Below, in pieces: positions 1-6,006 of a DNA stretch of 10,307 nt (the stretch's first letter is position 1; each line of letters starts with the position of its first letter). Below the pieces are notes generated by a model that had not been told where the DNA came from, made no database searches, and worked only from the letters and a program-made list of their open reading frames with translations. The translations under genes and the position numbers were made by a program. The DNA is from Anaerolineae bacterium. GTDB taxonomy: Bacteria > Chloroflexota > Anaerolineae > B4-G1. The DNA lies in the NCBI GenBank assembly GCA_030612185.1, contig JAUWOI010000108.1, forward strand, positions 1-10,307, given 5' to 3'.

Positions 1-1
1 T

Positions 2-17
2 ACTCGACGTTCGCTCA
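2..17 (+). repeat. Left terminal inverted repeat of the IS
   Basis: ACTCGACGTTCGCTCA is the exact reverse complement of 1951-1966. The match stops immediately inside (AAATC against TTTAG) and outside (T1 against G1967), which defines the repeat as 16 bp. Confidence 0.9.
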
Positions 18-57
18 AATCTGGACACAAAAAGCAAAATCTGGTATCCTCACCGGT

Positions 58-1794
58 ATGGAAAACGAAATCGATGTTGGTGAGGTACAAGTAGAAAGAT
101 TAGATGACATACCTGCCATCTTTGGACATTTACAAAAGACACGCATACAGGCGATCATCGACCAGGTGATAGAGACTCACGGCAATTGGCAAGGTCTGAG
201 CCCTGGGTGGGTCATCACCATCTGGTTGATACACATGCTTTCGGAGCATACGCATTGTATGGACCGGGTACGGGACTGGGTTGCCAAGCGGTTGTGTGTC
301 TTACAAGAATTGACTGGACAACCGGTTACGGAGTTGGACTTCACCGATGACCGCCTGGCATTGTGTTTGCGTATGTTGGGCCAGACGGATCATTGGTTTG
401 AGATTGAAGCCCAACTGGGCCGCCATGTATTGAGGGTGTACAGGCTGAGAGAAGAGCCGATCGTGCGGTTGGATGCAACGACTGGGACGGTGAAGCATGA
501 TCCAGATAACCATACCCTTTTCCAGGTCGGCAAAGCCAAGAATGGACAATACGAGACGCAATACAAGATGATGTTGGCCAGTTTAGATCCCTTAGGGCTT
601 ACTCTAGCTGTCGATATCGTTTCGGGAGACCGTGCTGATGATCCCCTCTACTTGCCTTGCTATCGGCGCGTCAAACAAGTGCTGCCAGAAAGCGGTCTGC
701 TGGTGATTGGAGACAGCAAGATGAGCGCTCTGAACACTCGGGCCACGATTGTTGCTGAAGACGATTTCTACTTGAGTCCTCTGGCCCATCTCAAGGATGA
801 GCCAGGGCTTCTGGAAGAGCTGCTGGTCCCATGGGTTGACCGGGAAGATGAAATGGAGCGAGTTTTCTTACCTGAAGACCTGCTGGAAGCTGGGCCGATG
901 CCGGATCCAGAGTTGGCCTTGGCGTGGGGATTTCAAGTCAGCAGAACGCGTCAGACCAAAGTTGCTGGTCGATCCGTGGAGTGGCAGGAGCGATTGTTGG
1001 TGGTGCGCTCTGCCCAGTACACGCAAAGCACACAGAAGTTGCTGCACCGACGATTAGACAAGGCTGAGAAAGCCTTGATAGCCTTGACCCCACCCCGGAG
1101 GCGTGGCAAACGCCAGATCGAAGACGAAGTCAGTCTACTCGCAGCCATCCAGCGCATCGAAGAGAAGTACCGGGTACAGGGCTTGTTTGATTATGACTAC
1201 CAGCAAGAAGCGACCGAGAGACATATCCGCGCGTATGGAGACCAGCCTGCTCGCACAGAACGCAAAGTGCGCTTTCAGCTAACGGTGACACGCAATGAGC
1301 AGGCTATCGCTCAAGCTGAATTCAGAGCCGGTTGGCGTATCTACGTTACCAATGCTCCTGCTGGACAACTGACGTTGACCCAATCTGTGTTGGCCTACCG
1401 GGATCAGTACATTGAAGAGAATATCTTCCGCCGCTTGCAGGGCAAAATTCTCTCCATTACCCCGGTCTATGTACAGCGCGACGATCATGCCAAAGGTTTG
1501 TTCCATCTGCTGACTCTGGCTGCCCGGATTCTAGCTCTGGGCGACTACACCGCCAGGCAGGCCCTGGCCCAAGAAGATGCAGAACTAGCTGGTATCTATC
1601 CCGGCAATCCTAAACGCAGCACTGCCACTCCAACGACCGAGCGCATGTTGGCGGCTTTCGGCAACATCAACCTTCTGCTGGTGCCTGTGGCTGGACAAAT
1701 TCACTGCCAGGTCACACCATTAACGCCAGTGCAAAAGCGTATCTTGGAACTGTGGGCTTTGCCCACTACACTGTATGCTCGCTTCTCTGCGTAA
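58..1794 (+). CDS. IS1634-family DDE transposase with DUF4277 N-terminal domain
   Basis: This is the cut-and-paste transposase that mobilises the surrounding IS by acting on its 16-bp ends. The N-terminal ~100 residues resemble DUF4277 (a GNWQGLSPG stretch at 42-50, then ELDFTDDRLA near 92-101). The DDE catalytic core follows: the first Asp in VRLDATTG (D139), the second in VIGDSKM (D219), and the Glu in the segment YIEENIFRRLQGK (E453/E454) after a long insertion between the second Asp and the Glu, as usual in IS4-superfamily enzymes. The 578-residue length is typical and there is no frameshift or stop, so the gene looks intact and could be active. No good Shine-Dalgarno precedes the ATG, which is common for transposases. 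The start 41 bp inside the left repeat fits IS organisation. Confidence 0.93.
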   Translation: MENEIDVGEVQVERLDDIPAIFGHLQKTRIQAIIDQVIETHGNWQGLSPGWVITIWLIHMLSEHTHCMDRVRDWVAKRLCVLQELTGQPVTELDFTDDRLALCLRMLGQTDHWFEIEAQLGRHVLRVYRLREEPIVRLDATTGTVKHDPDNHTLFQVGKAKNGQYETQYKMMLASLDPLGLTLAVDIVSGDRADDPLYLPCYRRVKQVLPESGLLVIGDSKMSALNTRATIVAEDDFYLSPLAHLKDEPGLLEELLVPWVDREDEMERVFLPEDLLEAGPMPDPELALAWGFQVSRTRQTKVAGRSVEWQERLLVVRSAQYTQSTQKLLHRRLDKAEKALIALTPPRRRGKRQIEDEVSLLAAIQRIEEKYRVQGLFDYDYQQEATERHIRAYGDQPARTERKVRFQLTVTRNEQAIAQAEFRAGWRIYVTNAPAGQLTLTQSVLAYRDQYIEENIFRRLQGKILSITPVYVQRDDHAKGLFHLLTLAARILALGDYTARQALAQEDAELAGIYPGNPKRSTATPTTERMLAAFGNINLLLVPVAGQIHCQVTPLTPVQKRILELWALPTTLYARFSA

Positions 1795-1944
1795 CTGCTC
1801 AGGGTGCGGTGTATCTTGAACCTGTATGCGATTGTTAATGTTCCGTTTTTCCATTTCTATTGGGTGGTTGCTGGCTCTGGTGGTGTTTTTCCACCTTCTG
1901 CTGCTCGCCTTGCACAGCCAGCGGCCCAATCTGTTTTTTCGTTT

Positions 1945-2385
1945 CTAAAATGAGCGAACGTCGAGTGCATACTCAAAGGTTACTCGATTGACTCTCGTAA
2001 GACTAGGATAAAAACTCCGCAGAACTTGCAATGCAAAATCCGTATCTATCTTTAGTTCACCGAAAAAATTGAAGCATAGTGGTTGGCTTGACAAAAGATT
2101 ATTGAACAATCTTTCTTCTTCTATTATTCCCGCCCCATATGTTTTTCTTTCCTGTATTGTCTCATCAACTGCTCTACGAATATTTTCAGATAGAAGATTC
2201 TTTCTGCTAATTTCTCCCTGCTGAATGGCACTGCCTATTAGCGCATTTTTACGAATCGGATGATTCCCCTGTTCTTCTGCCAAAACAAATGCGCGCCACC
2301 ATCCCTGATGTAACCTCATCCGCTTCTTGAAACCATTCTCTTTCGGTAAATAACCGATCATTTCTTTTAGCCTTTGATTAACCAT
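1945..2385 (-). pseudogene. PGN_0703-like putative restriction endonuclease, 3' end removed by IS
   Basis: The 146-codon frame resembles the N-terminal half of the PGN_0703-type putative restriction-endonuclease-like family: an opening MVNQRLKEMIGYLP, a WWRAFVLAEEQGNHP stretch at residues 29-43, YGAGIIEEERLFNNLLSSQP around 83-102, and then CFNFFGELK. Family members usually run to roughly 300 residues, with the PD-(D/E)XK-like catalytic Asp and E-x-K near the C-terminus (from memory of the family). Here the native sequence ends at about Ala140, and the last six codons (LDVRSF) come from the IS, so the expected catalytic part is missing. AGGAG 11 nt before the ATG is a plausible ribosome site. 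The body is clearly more AT-rich than the genes to the right, suggesting acquisition by transfer. The function is probably lost; the family assignment is moderately sure. Confidence 0.7.
1951..1966 (-). repeat. Right terminal inverted repeat of the IS
   Basis: TGAGCGAACGTCGAGT is the exact reverse complement of 2-17. Read on the minus strand, it supplies the last foreign codons (L-D-V-R-S) appended to the interrupted nuclease-like gene, followed by Phe and a stop three bases further in. Confidence 0.9.
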
Positions 2386-2471
2386 TTGTGGCTTTGCTCC
2401 TCTTCATTCTGCAACCTAACTACTCATTAGGCCGCCTGAATCTCGGTATCCCGGAAACCGGACTGTGGGTA

Positions 2472-2765
2472 TCAACCTGTTCCCATCATTGACATAGACT
2501 GACCAACCGGCTTGAATACAAGCCCCAGTAACCCGTTTTGCTCAACGAGAGACTTCAATCTGTTTGACGCCAGCACACCTTTCAGCGGGGTCTTCTCTAC
2601 TTTGAACAGGTGATGTCCATCAATGCTTCCTTCCTTGAAAGCATACTTTTCAATGAACATGATACCGCCACTGGGAAAACGCCGTGCCTTTGACCGCGAG
2701 TAATCCAAGCAGTCAACCAAATCTAGCACATTGATGGCATATAGCGGCTCCTCTTGACATTCCAA
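2472..2765 (-). CDS. Imm11 (DUF1629)-like immunity protein, probably N-terminally truncated
   Basis: The 97 residues read like the C-terminal half of the Imm11/DUF1629 family: PLYAINVLDLVDCLDYSRSK near 7-26, an IMFIEKYAFKEG strand pair, the HHLFKVEKTP strand, then LVEQNGLLGLVFKPV at the end. Imm11 members in polymorphic toxin systems neutralise a cognate secreted toxin and are usually near 180-200 residues, so about half is missing. The only in-frame start near here is a TTG without a convincing ribosome site. The frame stays open further upstream, but there it encodes sequence unlike the family and overlaps the sugar-binding-protein gene. It is probably a remnant fused at its 5' side to unrelated DNA. 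No toxin gene is adjacent. A genuine short protein starting at TTG is possible but less likely. Confidence 0.6.
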   Translation of the reverse strand: MECQEEPLYAINVLDLVDCLDYSRSKARRFPSGGIMFIEKYAFKEGSIDGHHLFKVEKTPLKGVLASNRLKSLVEQNGLLGLVFKPVGQSMSMMGTG

Positions 2766-2823
2766 AGATTCTGCGACGTTTCCGCCGCATAGGGTAAATC
2801 CGCTAACTCTGCCAACCCGTGTT

Positions 2824-4239
2824 CTACTGCCTGACCGGGATCGGCGGCACGTTCCCCGCCTCTACGTCCTGCTCAAAGATACGCTGCTGCTCGGCGCAGT
2901 ATTCCTCCGGCGTGATGTCCCCGTTCCAAACCTGCTCCATCCCGCTGATGATGTACTGCTCCGTCGCCGGCGGCCAAAAGGTCCAGGTCGTGTATCCGTA
3001 GCGCCCCTCCTCGAAGGTGGTGGAAAAGGCCATCAGCGCCTCGATCAAACGGGGATCGGTATCGGGCGGAAAATCCTCGCGGGCGATGCGCACCGGCATG
3101 ACAAATTCGCCGCCGCCGATGTCACTGATGAGTCGGGCGATGCGCTGTGGGTCGCTGTAGAGCCAATCCAGTACCTCGGCCACCGCGTCGGGGTTGGACG
3201 TGGCCGCGTTGATGGAGAGACTGCTGCCGATGCCCAGGGCGTAGTCGGGCTGTGCTCCCTCCCGCAGCGGGGGTAACGTAGCCCAGCCCCAATCGTTGCC
3301 CGTGTCCTCAAAGTAGGTACGGGTATGGAGAAAGCCCCAGGTGCCCGTCATCTGTATGGCCGCTATCCCGTCGCCCAGCGCGCCCCAGATGTCGGCGTGT
3401 TGGAGCGTGTAATAGTTCTCGCGGCTGCCGGAGAACCAGCCATTGTCCATATATTCCTTGAGCATGTGTATGGCCTCGACAAAGAGCGGGTCATCCCACC
3501 GCCGCTGGCCCGTCAACGCCTCGTAGACGGCCTGGGAGCCGGCATAGTTGTTGTAAAAGATGGTGACGAACCACTCGTTGGCTGCCTTCCAGGAAGCGTT
3601 GCTTTGGGCAAAGGGAAGCAGTCCGGCGTCGTTGGCGGCCTGGGCCAGCGTCTCTAGTTCGGCGGAGGTGCCCGGCGCTTCCCATCCCATCTGCTCAAAG
3701 AGGGTACCGTTGTAAAAGAGCACCATCGTCTCGTAGGTGAGGGGCAGGCTGTAGAGCGTGCCGTCCACCCGCCCCACGTCCATCGCCCAGGGGTAGATGG
3801 CCTCGGCCCAGCCGTACTCCCCGGCGTAGTCGTCCAGCGGCAGCACGTGCCCGGCCTCCACGTAATCCATCACAAAGGCCGGCCCCGGCGACTGGACGAT
3901 GTCTGGCCCTTCGCCTCCCTGGACAGCGGTGCGAGTCACCCGGTCCAGGTCGGCGATAAAGAGAACCTCCAGCACGACGTCGGGGTGGGCGGCGTTGAAA
4001 CTATCCACAATGTGCGTCAGGAAAGCCTCGCGGTTGGATTTCAGGATAGGCTCGGTCCACCAGGTGATCGTGGTCACTTCTTCCGGCGTCTCGTCGGTCG
4101 GGGCGGTAGCCTGGGGGGATTCTTCTTCCGGCGCGGACGTCGGTGGTAGGGCAGCGGTCGGAGTCGTCCCTCCCCCGCACCCGCTCGCCAGCAGCGCCAG
4201 CTCGACCAGCAACGATACAACAGGGAACCACCTACCCAT
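2824..4239 (-). CDS. ABC-transporter sugar-binding lipoprotein (SBP family 1)
   Basis: This is a 471-residue extracellular solute-binding protein of the MalE/UgpB-like class, which captures a sugar or oligosaccharide outside the cell and delivers it to an ABC permease. A short hydrophobic signal ends in a lipobox, L17-A-S-G-C21, so the mature protein should be lipid-anchored at Cys21. A flexible linker rich in Thr, Pro and Glu (22-55) precedes the folded part, which opens with a typical strand (TITWWTEP). Later typical elements are GPDIVQSPGPAFVMDYVEAG, a YSLPLTYETMVLFYNGTLF segment and an AAIQMTGTWGF segment near 295-305. GGAGGTGA sits 3 nt before the ATG. The substrate cannot be read from the sequence. 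No permease genes follow; the downstream neighbour is an Imm11 remnant, so the protein must use a permease encoded elsewhere or the operon was disrupted. Confidence 0.92.
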   Translation of the reverse strand: MGRWFPVVSLLVELALLASGCGGGTTPTAALPPTSAPEEESPQATAPTDETPEEVTTITWWTEPILKSNREAFLTHIVDSFNAAHPDVVLEVLFIADLDRVTRTAVQGGEGPDIVQSPGPAFVMDYVEAGHVLPLDDYAGEYGWAEAIYPWAMDVGRVDGTLYSLPLTYETMVLFYNGTLFEQMGWEAPGTSAELETLAQAANDAGLLPFAQSNASWKAANEWFVTIFYNNYAGSQAVYEALTGQRRWDDPLFVEAIHMLKEYMDNGWFSGSRENYYTLQHADIWGALGDGIAAIQMTGTWGFLHTRTYFEDTGNDWGWATLPPLREGAQPDYALGIGSSLSINAATSNPDAVAEVLDWLYSDPQRIARLISDIGGGEFVMPVRIAREDFPPDTDPRLIEALMAFSTTFEEGRYGYTTWTFWPPATEQYIISGMEQVWNGDITPEEYCAEQQRIFEQDVEAGNVPPIPVRQ

Positions 4240-4293
4240 TGTTCACCTCCCGGATGATCTACAATTCGCCGGACAAGTAGGGATCACGCGCGC

Positions 4294-4314
4294 ACAAATG
4301 TTATGGACATTTGT
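4294..4314 (-). promoter_or_regulatory. Operator-like inverted repeat over the predicted start of transcription
   Basis: Two perfect 8-bp arms, ACAAATGT (4294-4301) and ACATTTGT (4307-4314), flank a 5-bp spacer. The site lies just downstream of the minus-strand -10 box at 4319-4324, covering the expected +1 position, where a bound dimeric repressor would block initiation. A sugar-responsive regulator (LacI, GntR or ROK type) is a reasonable guess from the transporter context, but no regulator gene is in the window and the spacing does not identify a family. Confidence 0.6.
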
Positions 4315-4318
4315 TCAA

Positions 4319-4347
4319 AGTATACCATACTTCAAACCGTTTGTCAA
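4319..4347 (-). promoter_or_regulatory. Sigma70-type promoter of the sugar-binding protein gene
   Basis: Read on the minus strand, TTGACA (4342-4347) and TATACT (4319-4324) are separated by exactly 17 bp: a consensus -35 and a 5/6 -10. Transcription should start near 4312, giving a leader of roughly 70 nt before the ATG at 4239. This is the best promoter match in the window. Confidence 0.8.
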
Positions 4348-4362
4348 CCATGAGTTGCTCGT

Positions 4363-4392
4363 TTGCTCGTCTTTGCAGTCTTGTGCTATGAT
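4363..4392 (+). promoter_or_regulatory. Candidate plus-strand promoter with extended -10
   Basis: TTGCTC (4363-4368) and TATGAT (4387-4392) are spaced 18 bp apart, with a TG dinucleotide one base before the -10 (4384-4385), the extended -10 pattern. An ATG lies at 4401, only 8 nt after the -10, so a transcript from here could be leaderless for a frame opening at that ATG. This is pattern recognition only; no expression evidence is available. Confidence 0.4.
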
Positions 4393-4477
4393 TCTGATAG
4401 ATGGTTCTAAGCCCGGCCCAGCGGCTCACGACTTTGCCACGATGTGCCGGTCGTGGATGTACGGGGGGTAAGGGGAA

Positions 4478-4564
4478 ATGCTGTTGGACGAGGATCTATG
4501 TCGCTCGTGCAGCCTGTGCACCTCGGTCTGCCCAATGGGAGCACTGCGCATCCAGCAGTATTAG
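4478..4564 (+). CDS. Tiny ferredoxin-like ORF with a complete [4Fe-4S] motif (possibly the 3' part of a frameshifted gene)
   Basis: This 28-codon ORF has the four cysteines and proline of a [4Fe-4S] ferredoxin site: C8-R-S-C-S-L-C-T-S-V-C-P, followed by MGALRI, and preceded by LDEDL, just as in bacterial ferredoxin repeats. It starts at an ATG behind a purine-rich AAGGGGAA, with an in-frame TAA nine bases upstream. A different frame opening at ATG 4401 encodes 25-26 codons including CAGRGC, and would join this ORF if one base were added in the GGGG/AAA run at 4472-4478, giving a 54-residue protein. So this is either a very short [4Fe-4S] peptide, the second half of a small gene broken by a one-base deletion or sequencing error, or a decayed remnant. 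It converges on the nucleotidyltransferase-like gene. The motif is plain; gene status is uncertain. Confidence 0.5.
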   Translation: MLLDEDLCRSCSLCTSVCPMGALRIQQY

Positions 4565-4586
4565 AGGCCACCACAGTGTTGCCGAC

Positions 4587-5642
4587 TCACGGTGGTGCGA
4601 CTCCCATTGGTTTGATGTATCCTGCGCCTCCCAGTTGGGTCGTGCCGATGATCAGTCGCCGAGGCTCACCGTCTATGCTCTCCAGTTTTCCCTGCGCTTC
4701 GATCTTCTGTCCTGGATCGGCTACATCGCTGTAGAGTCCTTCGTAGGAGATAATCTCCCGTACCTCAGCCGCCTCAGGGTTTCCCTCCAGGACCTGCACG
4801 CCTTCTACCCGGTACGTGGCAGGCAGGAAGAGCGCCCCCCTTGCTTCAGCGACGACAGCCTGCACCCGCGCAGCCCCTCGGCTCCGGTAGATGTGATCCC
4901 CGTACTGCTCAGTGATCTCGGCGTCCGTCCGGGTGGGGTGGAGGGAGAAGTAGCGGTCACCATAGAAGCCGTAGTTCCAGCGCCGGCCGGCGAAGTGCCG
5001 TGCCTCCTCCTGGGTTAGGGGAAACCGTCCCGCGACCGATCTGCACCACTTGGCAACCCGCTCCGCATCTGGTCGCCGGATCTGCAGATTCCCGCCCCCA
5101 CTTAGAGCGTCTCGTACTTTCCGTGCATTCTCCAGTCCATACACCAGCAGGTCAATGTCCGAAAAGCCCGGATCGTGAAGACCGATCAGGATGGAGCCTG
5201 TCACTCCCAGGTCGTATGGCATGACCCCGGCGTATGTGGCGATTTCCATCGCCAGGCCACGCGCCTCTTCCTCCAGAGAGTCACGGGGGCCGGCCAATAT
5301 CTCCGCCAGGCGCTCCTGCGGATCGTAGTAGCGGGCTACGTACTCCCGGGGCACCATCGAGAACCGGATGTCCCGCACCGGACAGTAGTGCACATACCAG
5401 GGATAACGCTGTTCCAGATAGTGGATAGTCTCCGCCACGTTGCGGACGTGGTAGTAAGACAACTCGCGGCGGTAGGAGGTCTCTCTGTCGCGCCACTTTC
5501 CCGATCCCAACGGGGTGGGCGAGTACTTGAGGTAAGCGGTGTACCGGTCCGGCGGGTGGAGGTATCCGGTCACGCAGAAAAACATTCCCTCGCTGGTACG
5601 GAGAAAGTCACGGTCTTTTGGCTTACGGGTCCCTTTATTCAT
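4587..5642 (-). CDS. Nucleotidyltransferase-fold protein, second paralogue of the cluster
   Basis: The protein has the Pol-beta/minimal nucleotidyltransferase signature: a Gly-Ser pair in GVTGSILIG (residues 149-150 of the 351-residue form) followed by SDIDLLVYG, supplying two carboxylates (D162, D164) for metal binding. It resembles the poorly known COG1665-type predicted nucleotidyltransferases (from memory). An N-terminal GYLHPPDRYTAYLKY block and a C-terminal all-beta-looking region (LEGNPEAAEVREIISYEG onward) match the paralogue at 6002-7027. I chose ATG 5642 because AAGGACAGG precedes it and its distance to the HPPDR block matches the paralogue. The longer frame (to 5768) would overlap the LarC remnant and adds a low-quality Lys-rich stretch. 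The substrate is unknown. As the last gene of an H4MPT cluster, a cofactor-related role is an inference. Confidence 0.72.
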   Translation of the reverse strand: MNKGTRKPKDRDFLRTSEGMFFCVTGYLHPPDRYTAYLKYSPTPLGSGKWRDRETSYRRELSYYHVRNVAETIHYLEQRYPWYVHYCPVRDIRFSMVPREYVARYYDPQERLAEILAGPRDSLEEEARGLAMEIATYAGVMPYDLGVTGSILIGLHDPGFSDIDLLVYGLENARKVRDALSGGGNLQIRRPDAERVAKWCRSVAGRFPLTQEEARHFAGRRWNYGFYGDRYFSLHPTRTDAEITEQYGDHIYRSRGAARVQAVVAEARGALFLPATYRVEGVQVLEGNPEAAEVREIISYEGLYSDVADPGQKIEAQGKLESIDGEPRRLIIGTTQLGGAGYIKPMGVAPP

Positions 5643-5727
5643 CCTGTCCTTATCGCCCCGCTCGTGCTTGAGCGAAGCCAATGAGTGCTTCTTTGTCCTT
5701 GCCGCATTGCCGCATCCTGTCACTTCG

Positions 5728-5970
5728 TCAATCTTTTTCTTCAACTTCTTCCCCATCAACGCCGGCACAATGGCGCGCCACTTTCACACTGACCCGTCCG
5801 TAGATGGGCACCCCGCGCAGCAGTTCCTGCGTCGCTGGGGCAGGCACCGGCAACGTGTCGTGGGCACACTCAACGGTGCCGCGCCCCACGTGCACAGGCG
5901 AAGCGTAGATCTGCTCCACTCCCAGCCCGGCGTCCACCAGCGCGCCCAGTTTCTCGTCCAATTCTACCAT
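5728..5970 (-). pseudogene. Internally deleted LarC (nickel-insertion / DUF111) remnant
   Basis: The 80-codon frame holds a clear LarC signature at residues 21-56: [11 protein letters not shown], then the [13 protein letters not shown] core and ELLRGVPIY. LarC inserts nickel during pincer-cofactor synthesis and is normally about 400 residues. Here, a short KLGALVDAG piece resembling the LarC N-terminus is joined directly to the central block, and the tail [10 protein letters not shown] resembles the usual C-terminal strand (YG-x-V-x-V-K-x-A). Large internal segments therefore seem to have been deleted with the frame still open. The normal ELVTPTGAA motif after the central block is absent. A start ATG exists, but without the deleted parts function is unlikely. 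It separates two paralogous genes, so it is probably leftover from an insertion or shuffling event. Confidence 0.65.
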
Positions 5971-5990
5971 TTTCAGTCCATCTCACAATT

Positions 5991-6006
5991 CGTAGTGCGC
6001 ACTACG
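5991..6006. repeat. Perfect 16-bp palindrome at a gene end
   Basis: CGTAGTGC and GCACTACG are adjacent perfect arms. On the minus strand the palindrome contains the TAG stop (6004-6002) of the upstream nucleotidyltransferase gene and lies just before the LarC remnant. It could fold as a 6-bp stem with a GCGC loop, but no T-run follows in the minus direction, so an intrinsic terminator is unlikely. A small dispersed palindromic repeat is a possible alternative. Confidence 0.55.

Larger units (their letters stand above)
2..1966 (+). mobile_element. Complete insertion sequence, IS4-superfamily / IS1634-like
   Basis: The element is bounded by a perfect 16-bp inverted repeat (2-17 and 1951-1966) and contains one transposase gene, with about 155 bp of non-coding sequence between the transposase stop and the right repeat. 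Only one base of left flank is present, so the target duplication cannot be checked here; the right flank begins GCATACTC. The right end interrupts a minus-strand nuclease-like gene, whose reading frame runs into the repeat. The family is inferred from the DUF4277-type N-terminus and DDE motifs of the transposase. That the sequence starts almost exactly at the IS end suggests a contig break at a multicopy element, which is an inference. Confidence 0.88.
4240..4477. other. Intergenic control region between two back-to-back promoters
   Basis: This region holds the leader, operator-like repeat and promoter of the sugar-binding gene (minus) and a second candidate promoter (plus). It also holds the possible 5' part of the small ferredoxin-like gene (4401 onward). 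The Shine-Dalgarno GGAGGTGA of the sugar-binding gene is at 4243-4250. I see no RNA gene or rho-independent terminator here. Confidence 0.6.

Noticed and set aside
1879..1895. GGTGG-TGTTTTT-CCACC hairpin after the transposase as a terminator
   Set aside because: The stem is only 5 bp and the T-run is in the loop, not after the stem.
3899..4471. 190-codon plus-strand frame across the sugar-binding gene start
   Set aside because: It is antisense to the signal peptide and linker coding sequence, crosses the promoter, and has no recognisable domain.
4569..4597. CACCAC / GTGGTG hairpin near the end of the second nucleotidyltransferase gene as a terminator
   Set aside because: The stem is only 6 bp with a 17-nt loop and there is no T-tract in either direction.
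4532..4610. Inverted repeat CCAATGGGAG / CTCCCATTGG, 59 bp apart
   Set aside because: The arms fall in two separate convergent reading frames (P-M-G codons in both), the loop is long and no T-run follows, so chance is the simplest explanation.
5643..5768. Longer N-terminus for the second nucleotidyltransferase gene
   Set aside because: It would overlap the LarC remnant, has no counterpart in the paralogue, and is Lys/charged-rich; the ATG at 5642 has a better ribosome site.
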